Positions 22,217 to 35,800 of a stretch of DNA of 64,000 bases are shown in pieces. The notes beneath the pieces were generated by a model. The model saw nothing but the letters and a program-made list of their open reading frames with translations, was not told the origin of the DNA and searched no databases. Every line of letters begins with the position of its first letter. Positions within the stretch are counted from its first letter, which is position 1. The stretch is from Siphonodentalium dalli. Taxonomy: Eukaryota > Mollusca > Scaphopoda > Gadilida > Siphonodentaliidae. Location of the stretch: positions 80,130,705 through 80,194,704 of the forward strand of contig CP136067.1 of the NCBI GenBank assembly GCA_032622095.1. Direction: 5' to 3'. Both the position numbers and the translations under genes were made by a program.

Positions 22217-23217
22217 TTCGAAAAAAACGAAAGTAGCCTAGCGTTGTTACTGGAGTGACTTCGAGATCGGCTGCAGCTTCGGTCACAGCCGATAACGGAA
22301 ATAAGTCTGCGCATGTCCATATCCGAGGAATCTCGAATGACTATATGACCGCGGCTGCAGCCGCAACGAATGTCACTTTCAATATCCACTACAAACAACA
22401 TGAATTCTCCGTAATTTAATCATTGAATTTGAGGGTCTGGTATCATAAACGATATAGGGTTATCTGTTGATCAGACCCAATGCTGTATATTTTATACTTT
22501 AAGAGCATTAATTGTATATAAATAAACATTATTAGTTTATATAGGCCTAGACGTGTATATACGATCGGTTATATGGCCTAGGCATATAAAAAGAAAAAAA
22601 GCATCGACATTCGGAATTAACTATAAACTCCAACTTTCCAAAAATAGTTTCATAAAATTAGATAGATAAGGTGTTTTCCTTAAGTAACCATCGAACCCAA
22701 AGATACAAATCTACACGTATTAACTACAGATTAACTTTTTCAATCATTCAATCATCCTCCGCCTTTTTCATTTATTTAGTGGCCGCCATGTTTGATTTGA
22801 TCGGTAGTACGGGAACTCGCAACCAGGATTTGGTGGAAATGTGATCTCGAAGTTACTCTAGATTACCTAGTAGCGGAAGTGATGCAGAAAACACGGATGC
22901 GAAACGTCGCCAAAATTAATCCATCCCTACAAACAAACAAGCGATCTTTTTGCGATTGACACTTTGGTCGCGACCCAGTGATATGTTTGTCCTAATTGAG
23001 CATTGACACTGAAGTTGCGATGCTCGCATCACCGTCTGAATAGCCCTTTACCAATGAAATTAATTACCTTATGATATGGACTAGGGTTAAAACAATGATA
23101 AATTCCAATAAATCATATATTTGATATATATATAGGAGATATAGCACATCCAAAAACAATTTGCACTGTCTCAAAAATCAAATTTGCATATATTTGATGT
23201 TTCCTCTATTTATAAAG

Positions 23218-23419
23218 CCAGCATTGCCATACCTGTTTGACCTGGTAAAGAGGCTGATCAGTAAGAAGTTGAGTCTTGGGTATGATATCGGACGAGGATT
23301 TGTGGCTGGAGAGGAAGAGGTTAAAAAGCTCATAGATCATATGGTTGATAATAAAGACATCAGTGAAGGATTGAAGGAAACTAGTGATGCTGCCAGATTA
23401 GAAGTCATAAAGGGCCTTG
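23218..23419 (+). CDS. SLC9C1: SLC9C1 exon h: helix after S4
   Basis: The acceptor TCTATTTATAAAG precedes 23218 (a weak pyrimidine tract) and the donor CCTTG|GTATGT follows 23419. Phase is 0 in, 1 out. It joins exon g as ...RLIQ|PALPYLFDLVKRLIS, extending the S4 helix into the cytoplasmic coupling helix. It then encodes LSLGYDIGRGFVAGEEEV and DAARLEVIKGLG. The GYDIGRGFVAGEEEV segment strongly resembles the conserved sNHE motif after the voltage sensor. Confidence 0.92.
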
Positions 23420-25668
23420 GTATGTTTAGTTTGTTTGATTCTAGTAAGGATTTAAAGATCCATTATATTGGACAGGTTAGATCAGAACTTCAAACATCAA
23501 ACATCAAGTAGTCCTTCAAAAATGTAGGTGCACTGTAAGGCCAGATAAACAAAATAGTTTGTTTCTCAGGGATCACCGCGTCACCAAAAACATGTGCATC
23601 GAACATAATTATGACCTTCATTAATAAATATATATATAAATACCACCCATCCACAATTCATTGGATGGAAGATAGACTGGCTATTACATTCACAGGGTAC
23701 AAAGGGAGATAATTTGGCAATCTTTCTGTCGCAAAATGGCTGCGATGGCTGGATTTTTGAGTTGTGAGATGTAAAAAATTTATGATAAGGACCACAATAT
23801 TTCGACAGAAGTAAAATGTCAAATTACTTCATGTCAGGAACCAGATCCTGAATATGCAGAAAAAAATGTACCAAGTGTTTGAACTGCAACTACTTGCCAA
23901 GAGAAACACCAATGTCTTATTTGTATAAAAATATATTTTTTCCAAGCCATGTAAATTCTATTTAAGAGAGGTCAGGGTGACCAATTTTGAATGGTGATTT
24001 CCTTGCAAATATCCTGTGGAAAAGTTATAATAAACTGAAATGATGTAGCTCAAGCAGGTATATCATTGAACAGGCATGATACTTAACTGGTGGTTTGTTC
24101 AGAGATAGTAACTCTTGCTATAATTTTTTTTTTCTGGAGTTAAAGCAATTGATATACTTTTGAAAAATATCATTCAATACATGTATATCTACAAACAATT
24201 CAAACATGCCAACAGTTAAAGCATCAACTATGTATTAAATAGTACAATATTAACTGTTATCAATATTATTTCAGGGAGACTTGCGGCCTACAGGGCGACT
24301 ATTTCGCCCACGTCGCCCCCTAGGCTGGTCCCTGCCTCATTCAATATTCACTTGACACCCTCATTAAATAGGTCAGAGAAAACAAGAAAAAAAGTTTCTA
24401 AACCTGAACTGAGGACTAAAACCTAAAGAGCACTTTAATAACTCTGTTGTGAATTATGATGGAATTCGAAAATACAAAAAGCTTGATCAGATTTATATTA
24501 AATTTGTTCAATAATTGTTTAGTCTTTTCAGAATTTATGAGGAATGTGTATATATGAGCTAGCTAGTATATGTACTATATATCCAGTCACCTCATTTAAA
24601 TAGACATAGTTATGTTAACCTGAAATTAGTATACATAATTTTGAAGGAGGGATACTACATATATCTGCATATACTTGTATGTCGGTCAACCTTGCATGCT
24701 ATGAAAAACATTGCCAGTCACAGCTCAGATATTTAACTTTTTTCCTGTAAAGAAGTGAGAGAAACGCTCTTTATTTGTACCATTTCACAAACATAATAAG
24801 GATTAATGCTCTTTATTGTTTCATACTTATAAACAAATCCTGGGATGATATATTCGATGACTTGAAGAAGTATGTCCACAGTGTCCTTTTATGATGCAAG
24901 CCGTTGGTGAATTCAGTTTCCAAGTCTGCTTTCCACAAAGTTGACCACAATTCTGTATAGTAATAACATTTTGAGTTTCCAGGTCCAGTTCGAGGATCTA
25001 ACTACAGGCAGTTCCATGACAGAGAATGAAATTAGGGAAACAAAATTAATTCAATAGTGATGTTGTTATGAAGAATTAAAAACATTAAAGTTATGTTATC
25101 CTAGCTTCTGAAAATATTTTCTTTTTGTTGCCATATTCAACTGTTTAGTGATGCTTATGTCAATGTTAAGCCACTTGTGCTCTAACTTAAATGTGGTTAG
25201 CAAATATATAGGAGAATAATTAGCAAATAATTATTACTCAAGATAGAACTGTATAATTTAGATATTTAAGAAGATACATGGACGAGGTACCGCGTTGTGG
25301 GTAGATATTTGATCCTGCATATTTGTGTTGAACACAACTTCTGATGTGCAAGCTAACTGATAGCCAGAGATGAACTATTAGCTGAAACAGGCTGCTGAAT
25401 CTTTATCTTGCGATCAGTTTATTATTACGAAGTAAATTAGATCATATATAATAAATCAAATTAGTTAATTTATAGGCATATATGGCATTCAAGTCAATAA
25501 CCATACTAGTGTTGAAACTAAACCCTAATAAATTATGAGATTTAGTAATCAGATATCATGGCACACATATAGCATAATTCAATATCCATTAGAACTTTCC
25601 CATTTTATTTCAAAATCTTACATATTACACTTTCCAAAAATGCAAATGCATGTACATTTGTTTATGTA
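23420..25668. other. Intron, no gene seen
   Basis: AT-rich intronic DNA without a supported gene. It contains only short ORFs, microsatellite-like TATATA patches (23620-23640) and phrases shared with other intronic repeats (CAGGGCGACTATTTCGCCCA near 24292, similar in style to 28440). Confidence 0.6.
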
Positions 25669-25842
25669 CAGTAATGCCCTAAGTAATCGACTCCTTAGAC
25701 ACAGCAGAATTATGGGTAACTTTTCAGGATTTAGTCTGAGAGCTTTCCAATGAATGGCAACAAGCCATATTTCCGACTAAATCCTGAAAAGTTACCCATA
25801 ATTCTGCTGTGTTTAAGGAGTCGATTACTTAGGGCATTACTG
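25669..25842. mobile_element. Fold-back MITE, family A copy 3 (well preserved)
   Basis: The ends are TA|CAGTAATGCCCTAAGTAATC and the exact inverted counterpart ending GGGCATTACTG|TA. The two arms meet near 25740 and match well across about 70 bases, apart from a deletion of the middle part of the left arm. With 63396-63608 this is the best copy for defining the family. Confidence 0.8.
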
Positions 25843-27600
25843 TATAAATGCTATTTACTTTGCTAAAATTGACTTATATATAGGTCCTATGAGGTGCATG
25901 TTAGCCAGTTGCTATAATAAATATATTCATGAATACAAATCCCAAAAAGAAGACACAACTTAATACAATACCTATCAAGATATGGTTTATGTGTGTCATA
26001 TTAGATAATTAATCGTGCATGATCGATAGCATAAATCCATAAACCCCATAATCGTATTTCATTGGAGTTTTCGGATGGTACATGGTGGAAGCATGCAAGC
26101 TTTATTTATTTCAAATCCTTCTGACATGGTTGTGCAAGTTTGGTAAACCAGAAAACCTCCAACAATTTCTTCTCATTTTGTGCACAAGGAGTTAACTGCA
26201 TTCAGACACATGCCTTGTATATACTTTGTTGACATATATATATGTTAACTTTTCATATTTCTATATTATTTTGGGAGAAAATACACAGAAGTCAGCTGGT
26301 AAATGTCACCAGGTAGAAGGTGCATATACTAGTTCATAAATAGTTATTTTCTTTTGCAATTATATGAGGTTAAAAGAAAGTCGCAATGTAGTTTTCCTGA
26401 CAGGCCGCTTGTCTTGGTGTAAATAAGCGGCCGTCTCATTAATACTGCTGAGATATACCTACTAGTCAGGGGAGTTAATCCCGGCCATCGATGATAACTC
26501 TGCTAGTTGCAAATGGTCCATTGGAGAACTCAGTACAGCATGGTATAGAGTGCGAACTGACACTGTGTATGTGTATAGTTCTATGATTATGCAGCTCTTA
26601 GAAACACCCATTTTGATGCAATGTTGCAAAGATGTACCACTCACTCATTGTTGTGACAACATGCAGCTGCACTGTAGCACGAAATCAAATCACAGAATTT
26701 TACAAATTTGACCAAGCAATGACACCATGTATTTTGGGTGGGTTTGAAGCTCTAATTCTATCCAATTGGCTTACCCAATCACAGTGAGTGGTTTCTTCTT
26801 GAAGAGTGACAGTGCATGTACATGATTGTGCTGAATGAAGAGGCGTGGCATTCGTCGATCTATCCTGATCAGTCGTTGATTCAAATTGATGACAATTTCA
26901 TTTTGATGCATTCTCTTGTAATATTTGCCCAGGAAAGTTGGAGGGGTTGTGTAATATTGTGTGCAAAAAGGGGAAGTATTCTGGATTTTCATATTCCATT
27001 CCATAATTTTGTTAGTCGTTTTAAACGTTGTTTAATATGATGATTAAATATTGAAAAAATCAGGATAATGGAAATTGTATTGAACGAGGAATGATCAGGT
27101 GCCGTGGTGTCCTAATCTGGGTGATATAATTCTGATTTTGCATCCGTCGTACATAATACTTTTCTGATAGTATGATGTGTTTATGATCCAGATATTGGGC
27201 TAAATACAATTCCCTTCCATTGACCACATATTGTGAGAAATAATTATTTAATGACAGGACCATTAGCTTAATATCTTCGCTATAGTATTTGTTTAAAAAA
27301 ATACTCGTTAACCACAGTTTTATTTTCCAAATATAACGGTTTTTATTTTCGTTAACATGAGGGGAAAACATCATTTTCGCACAAAATAATTCAAAACTAA
27401 TTGAACTGGAGTACCTCGTTGATATTTGTGTTGTCGGCATTTTGGCTGTCAAAGATAACAGTTAAAAATCGAGCTCTTTGTACATGTTGATAAATGTGAA
27501 CAAATATAGTCATGATGACCATTATTTATAGGAGTGTGTTCATTTTGTTAAGGGTTGTCATGATGACAATTAATTATAGGAGTCTGTTCATTGTCTTTAG
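25843..27600. other. Intron, no gene seen
   Basis: No supported gene. The longest frame is a 130-codon minus-strand ORF at 27060-27452 with no recognisable domain and AT-driven composition. Two short related phrases (CATGATGACCATTATTTATA at 27511 and CATGATGACAATTAATTATA at 27559, both followed by GGAGT) form a local duplication just before exon i. Confidence 0.55.
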
Positions 27601-27749
27601 GTTTGCTACAAAAGGAGAATCCAGATATCGCCTTATCAGTGAAAACACGACAAGCCGTCAGAAGCGTGCTGAACAACCTTCGAGACGGAGTTAATGAACT
27701 TCTCACAGATGGCATTCTCGAAGAGATTGAGTCCAGGAAGCTTGAAGAG
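27601..27749 (+). CDS. SLC9C1: SLC9C1 exon i: coupling helices before CNBD
   Basis: The acceptor CATTGTCTTTAG precedes 27601 and the donor GAAGAG|GTTTTT follows 27749. Phase is 1 in, 0 out. It encodes LLQKENPDIALSVKTRQAVR and NLRDGVNELLTDGILEEIE, a helix-rich segment like the C-linker that joins the voltage sensor to the cyclic-nucleotide-binding domain. The ATG-led frames here start inside the intron and are not real starts. The donor is weak (GTTTTT) although the following intron is 12.6 kb. Confidence 0.88.
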
Positions 27750-28029
27750 GTTTTTTTTATATATACCGGTACCCATCCTTATAAAAAAAATCTTGACATA
27801 TTATAGTTTTTAAATCTGTACATCCGTTCTATTAATTTTTCACTTGCAGGCAGTGACTTTTGTCTGAATAGTAGCTTGGGCAGCTGGTGATGCCTGAAGC
27901 AAGAGAAGATGTCAGGGTTTGCACTGGCTAGTAAATTTAAACATCAAAATTCACACCACTGAGAAAACCGATGCTAGACAAGAGTATTAACACTACCGTA
28001 GTAGGATGAATAAAACAAAATAATTGATC

Positions 28030-28120
28030 AATTTTGAGATGAGAATATTGACAATGGGTATTGTATATGAATATAGATTAACATTGGTATGCCTTATGAG
28101 AATATTGACAATGGGTATTA
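28030..28120 (+). repeat. 57-bp minisatellite, left fragment (about 1.6 units)
   Basis: ATGAGAATATTGACAATGGG and the rest of one 57-base unit, then part of a second, stop abruptly at 28120, where the Harbinger-like element begins. The array resumes at 29852. Confidence 0.9.
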
Positions 28121-29851
28121 GGCCAAAAAAAAAAAGTGTTTTGGTTCTCGGGCAATTATTTTTTCAAATCAATGAGGGAGGGAGGGTTTTATTTTTATTT
28201 TTTATTTTTTTCTGCGCATAGTAAGCATGGACAAAGATACCTTCCTCTGTCTAGTAATAACCAGATATGTAGAGGGAACTGTTATGCATATAAACTCATT
28301 TAGTCTTATAAAAATGACATTGTACTACCAGTGTATGACTGGGATTACCTAACAATATATAATGCCCCTGACATTAACTATTGTTACCCTCCTCCCTATT
28401 TTCAACCCTTCTGATTGGCCCATGTCCTGTCACGTGGCGGGCGACAAATCACACTGTCGCCCGCTGAGCCGGGAGACATTGTTTTTGTCGCCCGCTTGAT
28501 GTTATATTGCAAGCATATCCCCAAGCACACACTGCAGTAACTCATCTATTTCACATCACTGTAATGTACTAAAATCATAGTTCTTATATACCCCACGCAT
28601 TCGCAAAACACACCAGTTGTGGTGTTTGCTAATTTGCATATATTTAGTGAACACTAATATTCGAACTTTTAAGTTGATACTTTTATCGGACAAGCGTTAT
28701 TATGTACTTTTAATATCGAAACATCTCGGTGATTCAATATGTTCATGTCGACATTATGGTGCAAGATTGAAAGAGTGGATCCCTTGAGGTTGGTTGGTTG
28801 TAAATGTCTGCTGGTAGACAACGTAATGCATACGTTCGTCGCGAAAGAATGGCACTGTAAGCTTATCCATGATATCAGACCTCTCCGCGATGTCTGCACT
28901 GTGATCATAGAAGTATTTTTGTGTGATGATCGCCATGTACTTGGGAGCACTGACACATATGAATGTACATTAATGAAATTGACAACTTCCCAATAGCTTT
29001 CGGGGAAGACCTTTATGATATGAACATCGCGAGTAAATTCCGTGCAGAAGACGACATTGAATATGCCACATTTCAGAAGGCCATAACATACCTATATGGC
29101 TTATTGGTTTACATTGCATGGACCGATATTGACGATTTAACCACCAAAATGATCGTAAATAAACGCTGATTATCAAACGCTTGACTATCTTTATGGAACA
29201 GAAATCCTATAGGACGATAAGTAGTTACTGAACATATACATAATCGGGAAATAAATTTAAGCACTCGTGACTCAGTGCAACATCGTGCGTGTGGATGGCA
29301 AGGATTGTTTTCTGTGGTATAGTCGGATAACAAAACAGTTGTTGCCCTTCTTCTCGGGAGACATCGAGATTTGTCACCCGCTCGAGAACGGAATGTCTCC
29401 CTCGGAGCTGCGCTCCTCGGGAGACATTCCGTTCTCGAGCGGGTGACAAATCTCAATGTCTCCCTCGACAGCGGGCGACAACTGTATACTGTTATTGTTG
29501 TCTAAAAACTGATAACTCCCCATTCTAATGTGTTACAATTAGTGTAAGTTGTTCACAATGACTAATTGTAAGAAGAGCATGAGGATCAGCTAATCATTTT
29601 CTTAATTGTAGTCATCTACTTTATGTTGTAAGCCTGCAAGTCACTTTTTAACACATTACATGTTAGAGTTCAATGCACACTAATATTCAACACATATCTG
29701 GTATGGACATGTTGATTTTTTTTTTTTTCAATTTTTTTTTTTCGTAAGTTTTTTTGTCGTAACATCGGGCATTGCAATAAAAAGGCCTAATGCGGCCCTT
29801 TTTATTCAATGCGGCGGTGCCTGAGAACCAAAACCTTTTTTTTTTTTGGCC
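28121..29851. mobile_element. PIF/Harbinger-like element inserted in the minisatellite
   Basis: The inverted ends start GGCCAAAAAAAAAAAG at the left and match GGCC-A12 at the right (as complement), followed by TTTTGGTTCTC-x-GGCA on both. The triplet TTA flanks both ends (28118-28120, 29852-29854); removing the element and one TTA restores an intact 57-base unit (GGGTATTATATATGAATAT). GGCC ends and TTA duplication indicate PIF/Harbinger. The 1,731-base interior has no recognisable transposase. It includes GTCGCCCGC hairpin motifs near 28435-28500 and a strong palindrome at 29355-29463. Confidence 0.85.
29355..29463. repeat. GC-rich 109-bp palindrome inside the Harbinger-like element
   Basis: The left arm (GGGAGACATCGAGATTTGTC, then ACCCGCTCGAGAACGG) and the right arm are reverse complements with one mismatch, around a three-base TGC centre. 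It is much more GC-rich than its surroundings. The same GGGAGACAT and GTCGCCCGC words occur at 28435-28500, suggesting a nested element or an internal fold-back. Confidence 0.75.
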
Positions 29852-32800
29852 TTATATATGAATATAGATTAACATTGGTATGCCTTATGAGAATATTGAC
29901 AATGGGTATTGTATATGAATATAGATTAACATTGGTATGCTTTATGAGAGCATTAACAGTGGGTATTGTAAATGAATATAGATTAACATTGGTATGCATT
30001 GTGAGAATATTGACAATGGGTATTGTATATGAATATAGATTAACATTGGTATGCCTTATGAGAGTATTGACAATGGGTATTATATATGAATATAGATTAA
30101 CATTGGTATGCCTTATGTGATATTGCCAATGGGTATTGTATATGAAATTATGAATATAGATTAATATTGGTATGCCTTGTGAGAATATTGACAATGGGTA
30201 TTATATATGAATATAGATTAACATTGGTATGCCTTATGAGAATATTGACAATGGGTATTATATATGAATATAGATTAACATTGGTATGCCTTATGAGAAT
30301 ATTGACAATGGGTATTGTATATGAAATTATGAATATAGATTAATATTGGTATGCCTTATGAGAATATTGACAATGGGTATTATATATGAATATAGATTAA
30401 CATTGGTATGCCTTATGAGATATTGCCAATGGGTATTGTATATGAAATTATGAATATAGATTAATATTGGTATGCCTTATGAGAATATTGACAATGGGTA
30501 TTATATATGAATATAGATTAACATTGGTATGCCTTATGAGATATTGCCAATGGGTATTGTATATGAAATTATGAATATAGATTAATATTGGTATGCCTTA
30601 TGAGAATATTGACAATGGGTATTATATATGAATATAGATTAACATTGGTATGCCTTATGAGAGTATTGACAATGGGTATTGTATATGAATATAGATTAAC
30701 ATTGGTATGCCTTATGAGAATATTGACAATGGGTATTGTACATGAATATAGATTAACATTGGTATGCCTTATGAGAATATTGACAATGGGTATTATATAT
30801 GAATATAGATTAACATTGGTATGCCTTATGAGAATATTGACAATGGGTATTATATATGAATATAGATTAACATTGGTATGCCTTATGAGAGTATTGACAA
30901 TGGGTATTGTATATGAATATAGATTAACATTGGTATACTTATGAGAATATTGACAATGGGTATTATATATGAATATAGATTAACATTGGTATGCCTTATG
31001 AGAGTATTGACAATGGGTATTGTATATGAATATAGATTAACATTGGTATGCCTTATGAGATATTGTCAATGGGTATTGTATATGAATATAGATTAACATT
31101 GGTATGCCTTATGAGATATTGTCAATGGGTATTGTATATGAAATTATGAATATAGATTAACATTGGTATGCCTTATGAGAGTATTGACAATGGGTATTGT
31201 ATATGAATATAGATTAACATTGGTATGCCTTATGAGAGTATTGACAATGGGTATTATATATGAATATAGATTAACATTGGTATGCCTTATGAGAGTATTG
31301 ACAATGGGTGTTGTATATGAATATAGATTAACATTGGTATGCCTTATGAGAATATTGACAATGGGTATTGTATATGAATATAGATTAACATTGGTATGCC
31401 TTATGAGAGTATTGACAATGGGTATTGTATATGAATATAGATTAACATTGGTATGCTTTATGAGAGCATTAACAGTGGGTATTGTAAATGAAATTATGAA
31501 TATAGATTAATATTGGTATGCTTTATGAGAGCATTAACAGTGGGTATTGTAAATGAATATAGATTAACATTGGTATGCATTGTGAGAATATTGACAATGG
31601 GTATTGTATATGAATATAGATTAACATTGGTATGCCTTATGAGAGTATTGACAATGGGTATTATATATGAATATAGATTAACATTGGTATGCCTTATGAG
31701 ATATCGTCAATGGGTATTGTATATGAAATTATGAATATAGATTAACATTGGTATGCTTTATGAGAGCATTAACAGTGGGTATTGTAAATGAATATAGATT
31801 AACATTGGTATGCATTGTGAGAATATTGACAATGGGTATTGTATATGAATATAGATTAACATTGGTATGCCTTATGAGAGTATTGACAATGGGTATTATA
31901 TATGAATATAGATTAACATTGGTATGCCTTATGAGATATTGTCAATGGGTATTGTATATGAAATTATGAATATAGATTAACATTGGTATGCCTTATGAGA
32001 GTATTGACAATGGGTATTGTATATGAATATAGATTAACATTGGTATGCCTTATGAGAATATTGACAATGGGTATTGTATATGAATATAGATTAACATTGG
32101 TATGCCTTATGAGAATATTGACAATGGGTATTATATATGAATATAGATTAACATTGGTATGCCTTATGAGAGTATTGACAATGGGTATTGTATATGAATA
32201 TAGATTAACATTGGTATGCCTTATGAGAATATTGACAATGGGTATTGTACATGAATATAGATTAACATTGGTATGCCTTATGAGAATATTGACAATGGGT
32301 ATTATATATGAATATAGATTAACATTGGTATGCCTTATGAGAATATTGACAATGGGTATTATATATGAATATAGATTAACATTGGTATGCCTTATGAGAG
32401 TATTGACAATGGGTATTGTATATGAATATAGATTAACATTGGTATACTTATGAGAATATTGACAATGGGTATTATATATGAATATAGATTAACATTGGTA
32501 TGCCTTATGAGAGTATTGACAATGGGTATTGTATATGAATATAGATTAACATTGGTATGCCTTATGAGATATTGTCAATGGGTATTGTATATGAATATAG
32601 ATTAACATTGGTATGCCTTATGAGATATTGTCAATGGGTATTGTATATGAAATTATGAATATAGATTAACATTGGTATGCCTTATGAGAGTATTGACAAT
32701 GGGTAATATATATGAATATAGATTAACATTGGTATGCCTTATGAGAGTATTGACAATGGGTATTGTATATGAATATAGATTAACATTGGTATGCCTTATG

Positions 32801-35800
32801 AGAATATTGACAATGGGTATTGTATATGAATATAGATTAACATTGGTATGCCTTATGAGAGTATTGACAATGGGTATTGTATATGAATATAGATTAACAT
32901 TGGTATGCTTTATGAGAGCATTAACAGTGGGTATTGTAAATGAAATTATGAATATAGATTAATATTGGTATGCTTTATGAGAGCATTAACAGTGGGTATT
33001 GTAAATGAATATAGATTAACATTGGTATGCATTGTGAGAATATTGACAATGGGTATTGTATATGAATATAGATTAACATTGGTATGCCTTATGAGAGTAT
33101 TGACAATGGGTATTATATATGAATATAGATTAACATTGGTATGCCTTATGAGATATTGTCAATGGGTATTGTATATGAAATTATGAATATAGATTAACAT
33201 TGGTATGCTTTATGAGAGCATTAACAGTGGGTATTGTAAATGAATATAGATTAACATTGGTATGCATTGTGAGAATATTGACAATGGGTATTGTATATGA
33301 ATATAGATTAACATTGGTATGCCTTATGAGAGTATTGACAATGGGTATTATATATGAATATAGATTAACATTGGTATGCCTTATGAGATATTGTCAATGG
33401 GTATTGTATATGAAATTATGAATATAGATTAACATTGGTATGCCTTATGAGAGTATTGACAATGGGTATTGTATATGAATATAGATTAACATTGGTATGC
33501 CTTATGAGAATATTGACAATGGGTATTGTATATGAATATAGATTAACATTGGTATGCCTTATGAGAGTATTGACAATGGGTATTATATATGAATATAGAT
33601 TAACATTGGTATGCCTTATGAGATATTGTCAATGGGTATTGTATATGAAATTATGAATATAGATTAACATTGGTATGCTTTATGAGAGTATTGACAATGG
33701 GTATTGTATATGAATATAGATTAACATTGGTATACTTATGAGAATATTGACAATGGGTATTATATATGAATATAGATTAACATTGGTATGCCTTATGAGA
33801 GTATTGACAATGGGTATTGTATATGAATATAGATTAACATTGGTATGCCTTATGAGAATATTGACAATGGGTATTATATATGAATATAGATTAACATTGG
33901 TATGCCTTATGAGAGTATTGAAAATGGGTGTTGTATATGAATATAGATTAACATTGGTATGCCTTATGAGAGTATTGACAATGGGTATTGTATATGAATA
34001 TAGATTAACATTGGTATACTTATGAGAATATTGACAATGGGTGTTGTATATGAATATAGATTAACATTGGTATGCCTTATGAGAGTATTGACAATGGGTA
34101 TTGTATATTAATATAGATTAACATTGGTATACTTATGAGAATATTGACAATGGGTATTGTATATGAATATAGATTAACATTGGTTTGCCTTATGAGAGTA
34201 TTGACAATGGGTATTGTATATGAATATAGATTAACATTGGTTTGCCTTATGAGAATATTGACAATGGGTAATATATATGAATATAGATTAACATTGGTAT
34301 GCCTTATGAGAGTATTGACAATGGGTATTGTATATGAATATAGATTAACATTGGTATACTTATGAGAATATTGACAATGGGTATTATATATGAATATAGA
34401 TTAACATTGGTTTGCCTTATGAGAATATTGACAATGGGTGTTGTATATGAATATAGATTAACATTGGTATGCCTTATGAGAGTATTGACAATGGGTATTA
34501 TATATGAATATAGATTAACATTGGTATGCCTTATGAGAATATTGACAATGGGTATTGTATATGAATATAGATTAACATTGGTTTGCCTTATGAGAGTATT
34601 GACAATGGGTATTGTATATGAATATAGATTAACATTGGTATGCTTTATGAGAGCATTAACAGTGGGTATTGTAAATGAATATAGATTAACATTGGTATGC
34701 ATTGTGAGAATATTGACAATGGGTATTGTATATGAATATAGATTAACATTGGTATGCCTTATGAGATATTGCCAATGGGTATTGTATATGAAATTATGAA
34801 TATAGATTAATATTGGTATGCCTTATGAGAATATTGACAATGGGTATTATATATGAATATAGATTAACATTGGTATGCTTTATGAGAATATTGACAATGG
34901 GTATTGTATATGAATATAGATTAACATTGGTATGCCTTATGAGACTATTGACAATGGGTATTATATATGAATATAGATTAACATTGGTATGCCTTATGAG
35001 AATATTGACAATGGGTGTTGTATATGAATATAGATTAACATTGGCATGCCTTATGAGAATATTGACAATGGGTATTGTATATGAATATAGATTAACATTG
35101 GTATGCCTTATGAGAGTATTGACAATGGGTATTGTATATTAATATAGATTAACATTGGTATACTTATGAGAATATTGACAATGGGTATTATATATGAATA
35201 TAGATTAACATTGGTATGCCTTATGAGAATATTGACAATGGGTATTGTATATGAATATAGATTAACATTGGTTTGCCTTATGAGAGTATTGACAATGGGT
35301 ATTGTATATGAATATAGATTAACATTGGTATGCTTTATGAGAGCATTAACAGTGGGTATTGTAAATGAATATAGATTAACATTGGTATGCATTGTGAGAA
35401 TATTGACAATGGGTATTGTATACCGTATGAATATAGATTAACATTGGTATGCCTTATGAGATATTGCCAATGGGTATTGTATATGAAATTATGAATATAG
35501 ATTAATATTGGTATGCCTTATGAGAATATTGACAATGGGTATTATATATGAATATAGATTAACATTGGTATGCTTTATGAGAATATTGACAATGGGTATT
35601 GTATATGAATATAGATTAACATTGGTATGCCTTATGAGACTATTGACAATGGGTATTATATATGAATATAGATTAACATTGGTATGCCTTATGAGATATT
35701 GCCAATGGGTATTGTATATGAAATTATGAATATAGATTAATATTGGTATGCCTTATGAGAATATTGACAATGGGTATTATATATGAATATAGATTAACAT

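Noticed and set aside
27060-27452. 130-codon minus-strand ORF
   Set aside because: No domain, no neighbour support, AT-rich composition; compatible with chance.
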